Source: JAYELX01 sp964544065
Lineage (GTDB): Bacteria > Chloroflexota > Anaerolineae > Anaerolineales > UBA11858
Reading direction: 5' to 3'
Assembly: GCA_964544065.1 (NCBI GenBank)
Contig: CAZJBA010000112.1
Location: forward strand, 1-9,966
DNA: 9,966 nucleotides
Part shown: in pieces, positions 1 to 7,061 of the stretch
Layout: the number at the start of each line of letters is the position of its first letter
Position numbering within the stretch: position 1 is the first letter of the stretch
Notes under the pieces: generated by a model
What the model was told of the DNA's origin: nothing
The model's input: the letters and a program-made list of their open reading frames with translations, nothing else
Database searches by the model: none
Program-made: the position numbers and the translations under genes

Positions 1-62
1 AAGATGCAACGCCGCTGCAGATTACCGCTAATCCACAGCGACCGTCGATCCAATTTATCCCT

Positions 63-92
63 ATTGTAGCACGTTTTCTGCGAGTGGCCCAA
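63..92 (-). promoter_or_regulatory. possible outward minus-strand promoter
   Basis: Read on the minus strand, TTGGGC (complement of 87-92) is followed after 18 bases by TACAAT (complement of 63-68). These match the sigma70 -35 and -10 hexamers at 4 and 5 of 6 positions. It would fire toward the left edge of the window, into a gene that is not visible here. The -35 lies inside the left arm of the inverted repeat at 87-137, so the downstream gene may be separately transcribed just after the glycosyltransferase gene ends. Motif match only. Confidence 0.3.
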
Positions 93-137
93 AAAAAATG
101 GTGATAGAACGATCGAGAAGACCAATTATTTTTGGGC
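87..137 (-). terminator. long imperfect inverted repeat, possible terminator
   Basis: GCCCAAAAA at 87-95 pairs with TTTTTGGGC at 129-137. Pairing continues inward with AA (96-97) to TT (126-127) and TGGT (99-102) to ACCA (121-124), with one mismatch and one bulged A, closing a loop of about 18 bases. It begins 13 bases after the stop codon of the minus-strand glycosyltransferase gene. The transcript from that gene would carry a run of eight U in the 3' arm. The U run lies inside the stem and is followed by GGGC, so this is not a textbook intrinsic terminator. It could instead be an mRNA 3'-end protecting hairpin. Confidence 0.35.
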
Positions 138-150
138 GCTCTGATCAAGT

Positions 151-1767
151 CTAACGACGTTGAACCAAATAGAGATCGCCATCACTGCTTGAAAACAACG
201 CTACCAGATCGGCCACATCTTGGAGCAAATCGGGGGGATAATAATGGCTCCAATAATGGGGCAAGAACCAGATCAAATAGGCTTGGTCGGAGGCGGGCCA
301 ATCTCGAAAGTGAGTCCTGAAGTAGTCCAGATCCGAGCGATAGTTGGCCGAATTCGGCGACCGCAAGGTGGTTCTGCGCATGAAAAAATAAGCTGCCGAG
401 GCGTTGTTGCTGTACACCGGTGTCTCTGCTTCGAGTGAATTTTGCTCCAGATAACGGACAAGAAGTGATTGGCGAAACGCTTTCGTGTTGTAGGCATTAT
501 AGGTCGCCACGCCCTGATCACGGCTGGCAAGGGCGTATTTGTACAACCGATAAGAGGGGTAAATCAACCACATGCAAGCCAATACGATCAAGATAATCTT
601 GGAGTCACCCGAGTTGAGGCTGCGAGAAGACCAAAAAGCTTGCAGCGGTTTGACCACCAAATCAACGATCATCAAAGCGATGAATAGCGATACAAAAACG
701 AATAGGGGAGTGTAATAACGATCGTCAAAATAAGCAGGATGATCATATGTAACCGAGGTGAAGAGCACAAAAAGATAATAGATTGGCGAAAAAACAACCC
801 AGGGAAGATGAGATGATGAAATCAGGCGATGAAAGAGGCTGCCCCAATTGGCCCGCTTATTGAGAATCAAAAGAATGGCCAACATCGCACCAAGCACGAT
901 CAACGGAGAGAGATGTCGCAGGATTTGATCGGGCAAAAACCAGTGCGCCATTTTGCGAGTCGAGTCATGGAGGTTATGCCAAACATCGATATTGCCCGTA
1001 TCGCGATGCCCCATGAACGTGCCCAACAAGCGGTAATTTCGGCCCAGCACCCAGGCAGCAAAAGGGAGCGATCCGATCAAACCAACCAGAAACGCTTTCA
1101 GAAGAGCGATTTTAAGGTTCTTACAATCAGCTATTAGGACCAAAATGCAGGCAGAGGCGACCAGCACGACGCCATGCCAGCGCAAAATGGCTGCGAAGGC
1201 AACCGGGAGAGCGATCGACAACAGCTGGGCCCAGGAGGGTCTTTGCATGTATGAACCTGCCAAGAGCGCGTAGACAAGCACCAAGACGATGAAAAGCGGA
1301 TCGGAGGTGATGTTGGCTGCCAGGCTCGCAAGCGAAAGTGAAGACAACACGATCAAGGGACCCACAAGAGCCCAAACAGGCCGCTGCCGAAAAGAACGCC
1401 GGAAAAGAAGCCCGGCAAAAAAGACGGTCAAGCCAAAGCAAGCTGCATTCAACAAGCGGGCCACCACGAGAGGGTCTCCCCTGGTGAGCCAACTCAAACC
1501 GGCCAGCAATAAGGGGTAAAGCGGGGGCCAATACAGATAAGGTTCGCCAGCATAATCGCGAAATCCCCTTCCCTTGAGGAGATTATCGGCCGTGGAAATA
1601 TAATCGACCGAGTCACCAGATACACCGGCGCCATACGTGGCGGTCAGATACAAGATTAGGAAAAACCCCAACAGACCCAACAAAAAAAGATGGGCCTCAT
1701 AGCGGTATTTTCGAAAAGCGGGGAATTTGTTGCGCATAAGTTTGTCTGATGGATCAGCAGTGAACAA
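151..1767 (-). CDS. GT-C / GT39-like membrane glycosyltransferase
   Basis: Predicted polytopic membrane protein of 538 residues resembling GT39/PMT_2 (RgtA-D/ArnT-like) glycosyltransferases, which move a sugar from a polyprenyl-phosphate donor to an acceptor on the outer face of the cytoplasmic membrane. A basic N-terminus precedes a first hydrophobic helix at about 27-46. The first external loop then has GDSVDY with Asp52 and Asp55, where GT-C enzymes keep their catalytic acidic residue. A WPPLYPLLLAG motif (80-90) opens the next helix, as is common in this family. Further hydrophobic helices follow, with an RYYTPLF motif before a late helix. The start used is TTG at 1767, with a GAGAG Shine-Dalgarno-like sequence four bases upstream. 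An ATG at 1737 (residue 11) is the alternative but has no visible ribosome site. It lies 12 bases after the stop of the upstream minus-strand gene, so the two are probably co-transcribed. Substrate is unknown. Confidence 0.75.
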   Translation of the reverse strand: MFTADPSDKLMRNKFPAFRKYRYEAHLFLLGLLGFFLILYLTATYGAGVSGDSVDYISTADNLLKGRGFRDYAGEPYLYWPPLYPLLLAGLSWLTRGDPLVVARLLNAACFGLTVFFAGLLFRRSFRQRPVWALVGPLIVLSSLSLASLAANITSDPLFIVLVLVYALLAGSYMQRPSWAQLLSIALPVAFAAILRWHGVVLVASACILVLIADCKNLKIALLKAFLVGLIGSLPFAAWVLGRNYRLLGTFMGHRDTGNIDVWHNLHDSTRKMAHWFLPDQILRHLSPLIVLGAMLAILLILNKRANWGSLFHRLISSSHLPWVVFSPIYYLFVLFTSVTYDHPAYFDDRYYTPLFVFVSLFIALMIVDLVVKPLQAFWSSRSLNSGDSKIILIVLACMWLIYPSYRLYKYALASRDQGVATYNAYNTKAFRQSLLVRYLEQNSLEAETPVYSNNASAAYFFMRRTTLRSPNSANYRSDLDYFRTHFRDWPASDQAYLIWFLPHYWSHYYPPDLLQDVADLVALFSSSDGDLYLVQRR

Positions 1768-1779
1768 GAGACTCTCGAA

Positions 1780-3837
1780 TTAATCGGTGCAATCAAGCTC
1801 GTCCTTGATTTGAGAAGCGATTTCAGCCAACTCGGCGTCATCCGGATTTTGCGCCAGCCAATCCGCCCACATGCTACAGTACAAATCGGCCGTTTTGGAT
1901 TGGGATTGATAGGCCTGCAGAGTCAGCGCTTGGGCGTCTTGATAACGCCCCAGGTGGAGATAACCATCCACAAACGGGCGCCACTCGAAGCGATTCTGAG
2001 GCTCGAATTGCCGCTGATCAACCTGCCCTGCCAAGTCCAAGACCTGCTCCCAATCCTGGAACTGCCTGGCCAGTTCCGCCTTTTGGAAGTAATAGCACCA
2101 GGTGTGAGCGATCTCCTCCCCAAACAGATCAGGGGGACTCGCCTCTTGCTCTGGCCCCAAGCGTTCGATTCGGCTCAAGTCTGACATGGGCAAAGCAGCA
2201 CGAGTCAAATCGGGCAGCGTGGCGACCAATTCATCCCCCTCCCCGACAACCCAGAGACAACTTCCCTGGCCGGGATTGTAATCAATGACGATGCTATCGG
2301 TGCTCGTACCGTCAAAAGCGATGTTGCGCAATTCGCCGTGAACCTCGTGGCCACGGAGGAAATATTTTTGGTAATAGCTAAACTCAGCATCCAATTCAAA
2401 AAACCAATAGGGTGGATTGGTGGGCGACAAGGTTTGTTGGTTGGCATAGAGAAGGCTGATGGCAAACGAGAGGGGATAATCCCCCGTGTAGGTAAAGATG
2501 CCGCCATCGGAGAATATCGCTGTGCCGGGCTCAAGCTGCGGCGCCCGCCATTTCAACTGCCAGTAGAAACGCCGCTGATCGGTCCATGCCCAGCGATAAT
2601 CGTTGCCCACCCGGACGTGAAAGCCGGTCGCCAGCCCGGCTAAAGCGCACACGGCAAGAAGCTGTAGGAATCGGCGTGATAGCAGGCGATCCAGGAGCAC
2701 AACCAAGAGGATAGCCGCCCCCAGCATACCGGCCAAGGCGAAGCGGTCGGAGAAGCGGCCTACAGTGATTTGTCTGTTGGTCAACCAGACGGGAAGGGGC
2801 CCCAACACCAACACACAAGCCCCCACAATGGTCATCTGCAGGCGCCAATTTTCTCCCTCAGGCGGATTATTTTCATGGTTGAGTCTCTGTACATAAACGT
2901 ACAAAAGGGCTACCAACGCGGTTGTGATGGCCCATGTCGCGAGCAAAAACCTGTCATCCAGATCGATCAAATCAACCTGCAAGGTTTGATACCAGGTTGT
3001 GACCAAGACAAAAAGCTCGTCACGAAGAAACATCTCCACCATGCGAATCAAGGCTTGGAACGGCTGATCCAACAACATGGCCACCCAAGCCAACGCGTTC
3101 GGATCTTCAATCGGAGCAGTATAAACAACCATGCGCCAGAACACCGCTGCTATCAGCATTCCAAGATAGGGAAGGTAAATCTTCGCGGTTTGCAATATCA
3201 AAGAGCGGCGCCTGTTTTCGGTGAATCGAGCTAACATAAAGAAAACCAACACCGGTCGAATCAGTGCTACCCCCCATAGATATTCCATCGTAAATAAGTG
3301 CACTCCCTGGGTGAGAACAGCCAACAGCGTCAACCCCCAACGTTTCCACCGTTCGTGTCGAAGCGCGCTGAGCATCAGTCCAATCGAGGCGAGGAAAAGC
3401 ATATACGTTGTCAGGTGTTGACTATACGCAACAGCGATGGGCTGCTGAGTAAAGGCAGGGTAAACCGCAAACAATATTGCTATCAGGGCAGTTTCGCGCT
3501 CCCGATCGGGCCAAACAAGGCGCAACACCCACCAGGCCAGACAAGAGACTCCCCAACGCAAGATGAGGTTGAAACCCTGCCAAGCCAGCGCGTTGGTCCC
3601 CAGAAAAGGAAATTCAAGCAAATAAGTCCAGGCCGAAAAGGGCCGGTCGTAAGCATAGAAGGCCCAAAAATCGGCATCGGTTTTGGCCAGCCAGAGCACC
3701 TGCCAGTCATCAAAATAAAAACCTTGAAAATAAGCCAGCAACCCGTAAGCAAGGACGGTCTCGATCAAGAGAACCAGGGGGACAGTTCCAACGGGAAAAC
3801 GAAGCCTCGAAAGAAAATTGGAAGTTTTTTTCATCAT
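1780..3837 (-). CDS. GT-C-like polytopic membrane protein with TPR-like tail
   Basis: Predicted membrane protein of 685 residues that I cannot place in a named family. Hydrophobic helices fill roughly residues 20-410. After the first helix comes YFDDWQ with Asp43-Asp44, the position of the acidic catalytic motif in GT-C glycosyltransferases, and the number of helices fits that fold. A hydrophilic, presumably external, region follows. The last 110 residues (about 576-685) are helical with TPR-like patterning, including GYLHLGRYQDAQALTLQAY. ATG at 3849 has AGG directly against it. ATG at 3837 (followed by another ATG at 3834) has AGGA about 11 bases upstream and is preferred here. The longer form would add four residues. 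It is probably first in a two-gene operon with the GT39-like gene, which suggests both act on one surface glycan or glycoprotein. That link is inference. Confidence 0.65.
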   Translation of the reverse strand: MMKKTSNFLSRLRFPVGTVPLVLLIETVLAYGLLAYFQGFYFDDWQVLWLAKTDADFWAFYAYDRPFSAWTYLLEFPFLGTNALAWQGFNLILRWGVSCLAWWVLRLVWPDRERETALIAILFAVYPAFTQQPIAVAYSQHLTTYMLFLASIGLMLSALRHERWKRWGLTLLAVLTQGVHLFTMEYLWGVALIRPVLVFFMLARFTENRRRSLILQTAKIYLPYLGMLIAAVFWRMVVYTAPIEDPNALAWVAMLLDQPFQALIRMVEMFLRDELFVLVTTWYQTLQVDLIDLDDRFLLATWAITTALVALLYVYVQRLNHENNPPEGENWRLQMTIVGACVLVLGPLPVWLTNRQITVGRFSDRFALAGMLGAAILLVVLLDRLLSRRFLQLLAVCALAGLATGFHVRVGNDYRWAWTDQRRFYWQLKWRAPQLEPGTAIFSDGGIFTYTGDYPLSFAISLLYANQQTLSPTNPPYWFFELDAEFSYYQKYFLRGHEVHGELRNIAFDGTSTDSIVIDYNPGQGSCLWVVGEGDELVATLPDLTRAALPMSDLSRIERLGPEQEASPPDLFGEEIAHTWCYYFQKAELARQFQDWEQVLDLAGQVDQRQFEPQNRFEWRPFVDGYLHLGRYQDAQALTLQAYQSQSKTADLYCSMWADWLAQNPDDAELAEIASQIKDELDCTD

Positions 3838-3870
3838 TGGGAGTATCATCCTAAGATTGAGATGTTGGCT

Positions 3871-3899
3871 AATATTTTAACACGATTCATCCACATCAA
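3871..3899 (-). promoter_or_regulatory. weak candidate promoter for the minus-strand gene pair
   Basis: On the minus strand TTGATG (complement of 3894-3899) is followed after 17 bases by AATATT (complement of 3871-3876), each matching the sigma70 consensus at 4 of 6 positions. Overlapping A/T-rich alternatives such as TAAAAT (complement of 3874-3879) exist. The predicted transcript start would lie about 25-30 bases before the ATG at 3837. Position is right for the two membrane-protein genes, but the match is weak. Confidence 0.25.
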
Positions 3900-3976
3900 T
3901 GGAGCATTCAAAGAAAGAGAAAACCATTTTGGCTATACGCAAACCAAAAGCCTCCTCCTGCCCACCAAAAACACGT

Positions 3977-3982
3977 TATAAT
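3977..3982 (+). promoter_or_regulatory. TATAAT -10 box ahead of the five-gene operon
   Basis: A perfect TATAAT lies 47 bases before the ATG of the lipoprotein gene, in the A/T-rich part of the divergent intergenic region. No convincing -35 hexamer occurs 16-18 bases upstream, where the sequence is CCTCCT. There is no extended -10 TG either. Expression may therefore need an activator or an alternative sigma factor. A transcript starting near 3989 would have a leader of about 40 bases containing the AAGGAAG ribosome site at 4012-4018. Confidence 0.45.
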
Positions 3983-4029
3983 CTATAGCGTTCTAAATCC
4001 TAAAATATCGAAAGGAAGCACTGAACATC

Positions 4030-4743
4030 ATGACTACAAAAATTGTTAAACCCTTCTTGATTGCAGCCCTGATTGCGATCGTCAGCATTCCTCTGCAAGG
4101 ATGCAGCTTCAGTTTGGCAGCGCCAACCGAGACACCGACGGCGACCCCCGTTCCACCAACGGATACACCTATTCCGCCGACGGCAACCTACACAGCCACG
4201 TTGACGCCATCATTGACGCCGACCTTCACACTGACACCGTCTCTAACGCCAACCCATACGGCCACATTCACACCTACCGCCACCCTGACGGACACCCCCT
4301 TCCCACTCGACTATATCCCTGAAGGGGCGATCGTGATTTATTTCATCCTCCAGGACACAGGTGGCCCGGTGGGATGTGGCGACACGCTCGTTCCGTTGAC
4401 GATTGGTCGCATGCAAACCGGAACCGTAGAAGAGGACATCGCCACCGCCTTGAACGCCCTCTTTGCTGCGGGGCAATATCACGGAGGCCTTTACAACGCC
4501 ACGTACCTGTCGGATTTCAAAGTAGCCGAAGTAACCGAGAAGAAAAGCAACGATTACACGATCATCCTCAAAGGAAATTATGTAGCACCTGAAAACCGAT
4601 GCGAGGCGCAACGCTATCGCGCCCAAGTTTGGCAAACAGCCAGACAATTCGACGAGGTCGATTACGTGCAGATCAACGCAAGAGGATCGCTGCTGGACGA
4701 CCTGCTTTATGCGGTTTTGATCCAAAAAGATAACGACAATTAA
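4030..4743 (+). CDS. lipoprotein with Thr/Pro linker and GerMN-like domain
   Basis: Predicted exported lipoprotein of 237 residues. The signal peptide has a Lys-containing n-region, a hydrophobic core at about 9-20 and a lipobox ending LQGC, making Cys25 the lipidated residue. Residues 32-92 form a Thr/Pro-rich linker typical of surface proteins in Chloroflexota. It contains two adjacent ten-residue copies of LTPSLTPT[FH]T (58-77). The C-terminal part (about 99-237) resembles the GerMN domain of spore-germination and envelope proteins: an IVIYF strand, LVPLTIGR, a TVEEDIATALNALFA helix, and a late AQVWQTARQFDEVDYVQI segment. Two cysteines near the two ends of this domain (in GPVGCGD and NRCEAQ) could pair. 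Start is ATG with AAGGAAG 11 bases upstream. It heads the operon, 19 bases before the M20 peptidase. GerMN assignment comes from sequence pattern and is tentative. GerMN function in non-sporulating bacteria is not established. Confidence 0.75.
   Translation: MTTKIVKPFLIAALIAIVSIPLQGCSFSLAAPTETPTATPVPPTDTPIPPTATYTATLTPSLTPTFTLTPSLTPTHTATFTPTATLTDTPFPLDYIPEGAIVIYFILQDTGGPVGCGDTLVPLTIGRMQTGTVEEDIATALNALFAAGQYHGGLYNATYLSDFKVAEVTEKKSNDYTIILKGNYVAPENRCEAQRYRAQVWQTARQFDEVDYVQINARGSLLDDLLYAVLIQKDNDN
4201..4260 (+). repeat. 30-base tandem duplication in the Thr/Pro linker
   Basis: Two consecutive 30-base units, 4201-4230 and 4231-4260, encode LTPSLTPTFT and LTPSLTPTHT. The peptides agree at 9 of 10 positions, while the DNA agrees at 19 of 30 by my manual alignment, with most differences synonymous. 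This points to an old duplication kept at protein level rather than a fresh slippage event. Confidence 0.7.
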
Positions 4744-4762
4744 TACCAGGACAGGAGTAAAA

Positions 4763-6139
4763 ATGTCAACTTTAAAGACTAATGCGATCCAATATGCACA
4801 TCAAAACGAGGAGCGCTTTCTTGAAGATTTAATCGATTTCGCCGCCATCCCCTCCGTTTCTACCGCGCCGCAACATGAAGACGACATTCGAAAAGCTGCC
4901 GAGTGGCTGAGAAACCGACTCACTCAGACGGGGTTCCGGAACGTCAACATTTTCCCCACCGAGAGGCACCCCATCGTTTATGCCGAGTCGCTCGAGGCCG
5001 GGGAAGATGCCCCCACCGTGCTGATCTACGGGCATTACGACGTGCAACCGGCCGAACCGCTCGACAAATGGGATTCGCCCCCCTTCAAGCCAACCGTGCG
5101 CAGCGACAACATCTACGCCCGCGGCGCGACCGACATGAAGGGACAAATCATGGCCGCGTTGAACGCGGTCGAAGCGATCAAAGCGAATCACACGCTGCCG
5201 GTCAACGTCAAGTTTATTCTCGAAGGCGAAGAAGAAATCGGTTCGCCCAATTTGCCCGCTTTCATCGAGGAACACAAAGATCTGTTGGCCTGCGACGTGT
5301 CGCTCAACCCCGACACCGGCATGATCGCGCCCGATCTACCCACCATCACCTATGCCTTGCGTGGCCTGGTCTACTTCGAATTGCGTTTGTGGGGACCTGA
5401 CCATGACCTGCACTCCGGCGCTTTCGGCGGCGCTGTGCACAACCCCGCCCAGGTGCTCGCCGAGTTGATCGCCGGGATGCACGACCAAGACGGCCGCGTT
5501 ACCCTGCCCGGTTTCTACAACGACGTGCTGCCTCTAGAAGAAGACGAGCGCACCGAAATCGCCCGCTTGCCCAAAGACGAGGCCTGGTACCGGGAAAACA
5601 GCGGCGCTCCAGCGCTATGGGGTGAAGCGGGGTACACGCCGGAGGAACGCACCGGGGCACGCCCCACCCTGGAGGTGAACGGGCTGCTCTCCGGTTTCAC
5701 CGGGGAGGGCGCAAAAACCGTGCTGCCATCCTATGCGATGGCCAAAATTTCTTGCCGCTTGGTCGCCCACCAAGACCCCGACAACGTCCATCAACAAGTA
5801 TTGGCATACCTCGAAGCGAACGCGCCGGAGACCGTCAGATGGGAAGTGATCAAGATGGCCAGCAGCCCGGCTTCGCTCAGCGATCGCAGCTCGCCAGCAA
5901 TCCAGGCCTACCTCCAGGCCGCGGAATCCGTCTGGGGCGTCCAGCCGGTCTTCAAAAGAGAGGGCGGCAGCGTCCCTGTGGTGTCGGATTTCCAGCAGAT
6001 ACTGGGCGTCGAATCGGTCAACGTCGGGTTTGGACTGCCCAGCGATAATATGCACGGCCCGAACGAAAAACTGCACCTGCCCACGTGGCGAAAAGGCATC
6101 GCCGCGCTGATCCACTTCTTCTACAACCTGGGAGTCTAG
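4763..6139 (+). CDS. M20 family metallodipeptidase
   Basis: Zinc-dependent dipeptidase of 458 residues, a normal full length for the bacterial M20 dipeptidases related to carnosinase and CPG2. All active-site motifs are visible: GHYDVQP with His91 (metal ligand) and Asp93, GATDMKGQ with bridging ligand Asp124, EGEEEIGS with general base Glu157 and ligand Glu158, NPDTG with Asp184, HDLHSGAFGG with dimerisation-domain His217, and NMHGPNE with His431 near the C-terminus. It hydrolyses short peptides, and its exact substrate cannot be read from sequence. No signal peptide is seen, so it is cytoplasmic. ATG at 4763 has AGGAG five bases upstream. It is the second gene of the operon, and its TAG directly abuts the ATG of the DUF1385 gene. 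One plausible role is breakdown of small peptides released by exported enzymes of the same operon, which is inference. Confidence 0.93.
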   Translation: MSTLKTNAIQYAHQNEERFLEDLIDFAAIPSVSTAPQHEDDIRKAAEWLRNRLTQTGFRNVNIFPTERHPIVYAESLEAGEDAPTVLIYGHYDVQPAEPLDKWDSPPFKPTVRSDNIYARGATDMKGQIMAALNAVEAIKANHTLPVNVKFILEGEEEIGSPNLPAFIEEHKDLLACDVSLNPDTGMIAPDLPTITYALRGLVYFELRLWGPDHDLHSGAFGGAVHNPAQVLAELIAGMHDQDGRVTLPGFYNDVLPLEEDERTEIARLPKDEAWYRENSGAPALWGEAGYTPEERTGARPTLEVNGLLSGFTGEGAKTVLPSYAMAKISCRLVAHQDPDNVHQQVLAYLEANAPETVRWEVIKMASSPASLSDRSSPAIQAYLQAAESVWGVQPVFKREGGSVPVVSDFQQILGVESVNVGFGLPSDNMHGPNEKLHLPTWRKGIAALIHFFYNLGV

Positions 6140-7051
6140 ATGACAACTCTAAGAAAACAAGCCGAAGCAAGCTGCGACGATCTGCCCACCTATGGCGGAC
6201 AGGCGGTGATCGAGGGCGTGATGATGCGAGGTGCCCACACCGTCGCCATCGCCATGCGCTCCCCCGAACAAGAGATCGTCACCCAAACCGAACCGTTGGG
6301 CGGCATTTATAAGAGCCGCCTGGCGAAGATTCCCTTTTTACGCGGCCTGGTGCTGCTTTGGGATGCCCTGGTGCTAGGCATGCACGCCCTGACCATTTCG
6401 GCGAACCTGCAAACCGACGAAGAGGAGGAGATCGAGGGGCCGATTCTCTACCTGACCCTGGCAATTGCCATCGCCATCGCGGTCGGCCTCTTCTTCATGG
6501 CGCCCGCGGCCATCGGCCAATGGCTCGAAAAGCTTCTCGGCCTGAGCGCCTGGTGGAGCAACCTGGCCGAGGGAATCGTGCGCCTCCTTTTCATTGTCGG
6601 CTATATCTGGGCGGTCAGCTTCATGTCCGACGTTCAGCGAGTGTTCGCCTACCACGGGGCCGAACACAAAACCATCAACGCTTTTGAAGATGGCGTCAAA
6701 CTGACCCCCGAAAACGTAGCTCGATACTCGGTCGAACACCCTCGCTGCGGCACGGCTTTCTTGTTGACTCTAGCGCTCCTTTCGATTTTGATCTTCACAA
6801 TACTCGGCCCCATGACACTGCTGTGGCGATTGGTCAGCCGCGTTCTGCTCATTCCCGTCTTATCGGGGATTGCCTACGAATACATCCGCTGGACGGGCAA
6901 ACACCAGGATTCCTTCTTGGTGCGCGCCCTGGTAAAACCCAATTTGGCCCTGCAAAACCTGACCACCAGAGAGCCTTCGCTGGACATCATCGAGGTGAGC
7001 ATCGCTGCCTTTAAAACCATGCGGGCCGCAGAACAAGATTTTGTCACCTAG
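6140..7051 (+). CDS. yqhQ: DUF1385 (YqhQ-family) membrane protein
   Basis: Conserved membrane protein of 303 residues with the DUF1385 signatures. They are YGGQAVIEGVMMRG at 18-31, IPFLRGLVLLWDAL at 64-77, YHGAEHKTINAFEDG at 171-185 and EHPRCGTAFLL at 199-209. Near the end come an EYIRWTGKHQ segment and the PNLALQNLTTREPS segment. Hydrophobic helices lie near 102-125 and 146-163, with two more after 205. The conserved His, Glu and Cys of HGAEHK and HPRCGT suggest a metal site or an enzymatic centre, but the biochemical role of the family is not settled as far as I know. ATG at 6140 directly follows the stop of the M20 gene, with GGGAG at 6130-6134 five bases upstream, so translation is probably coupled. 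Family call is strong; function is unknown. Confidence 0.9.
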   Translation: MTTLRKQAEASCDDLPTYGGQAVIEGVMMRGAHTVAIAMRSPEQEIVTQTEPLGGIYKSRLAKIPFLRGLVLLWDALVLGMHALTISANLQTDEEEEIEGPILYLTLAIAIAIAVGLFFMAPAAIGQWLEKLLGLSAWWSNLAEGIVRLLFIVGYIWAVSFMSDVQRVFAYHGAEHKTINAFEDGVKLTPENVARYSVEHPRCGTAFLLTLALLSILIFTILGPMTLLWRLVSRVLLIPVLSGIAYEYIRWTGKHQDSFLVRALVKPNLALQNLTTREPSLDIIEVSIAAFKTMRAAEQDFVT

Positions 7052-7061
7052 CCACAGGCAT

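Noticed and set aside
2770..3234. Plus-strand reading frame of 154 codons opposite the TPR-tailed membrane protein.
   Set aside because: It is antisense to a protein with clear transmembrane patterning; its translation is polar, low in structure and unrecognisable.
5615..6115. Minus-strand reading frame of 166 codons inside the M20 gene, and similar long antisense frames elsewhere.
   Set aside because: The M20 protein on the opposite strand has every family motif; these antisense frames have no recognisable domain or ribosome site and reflect codon bias.
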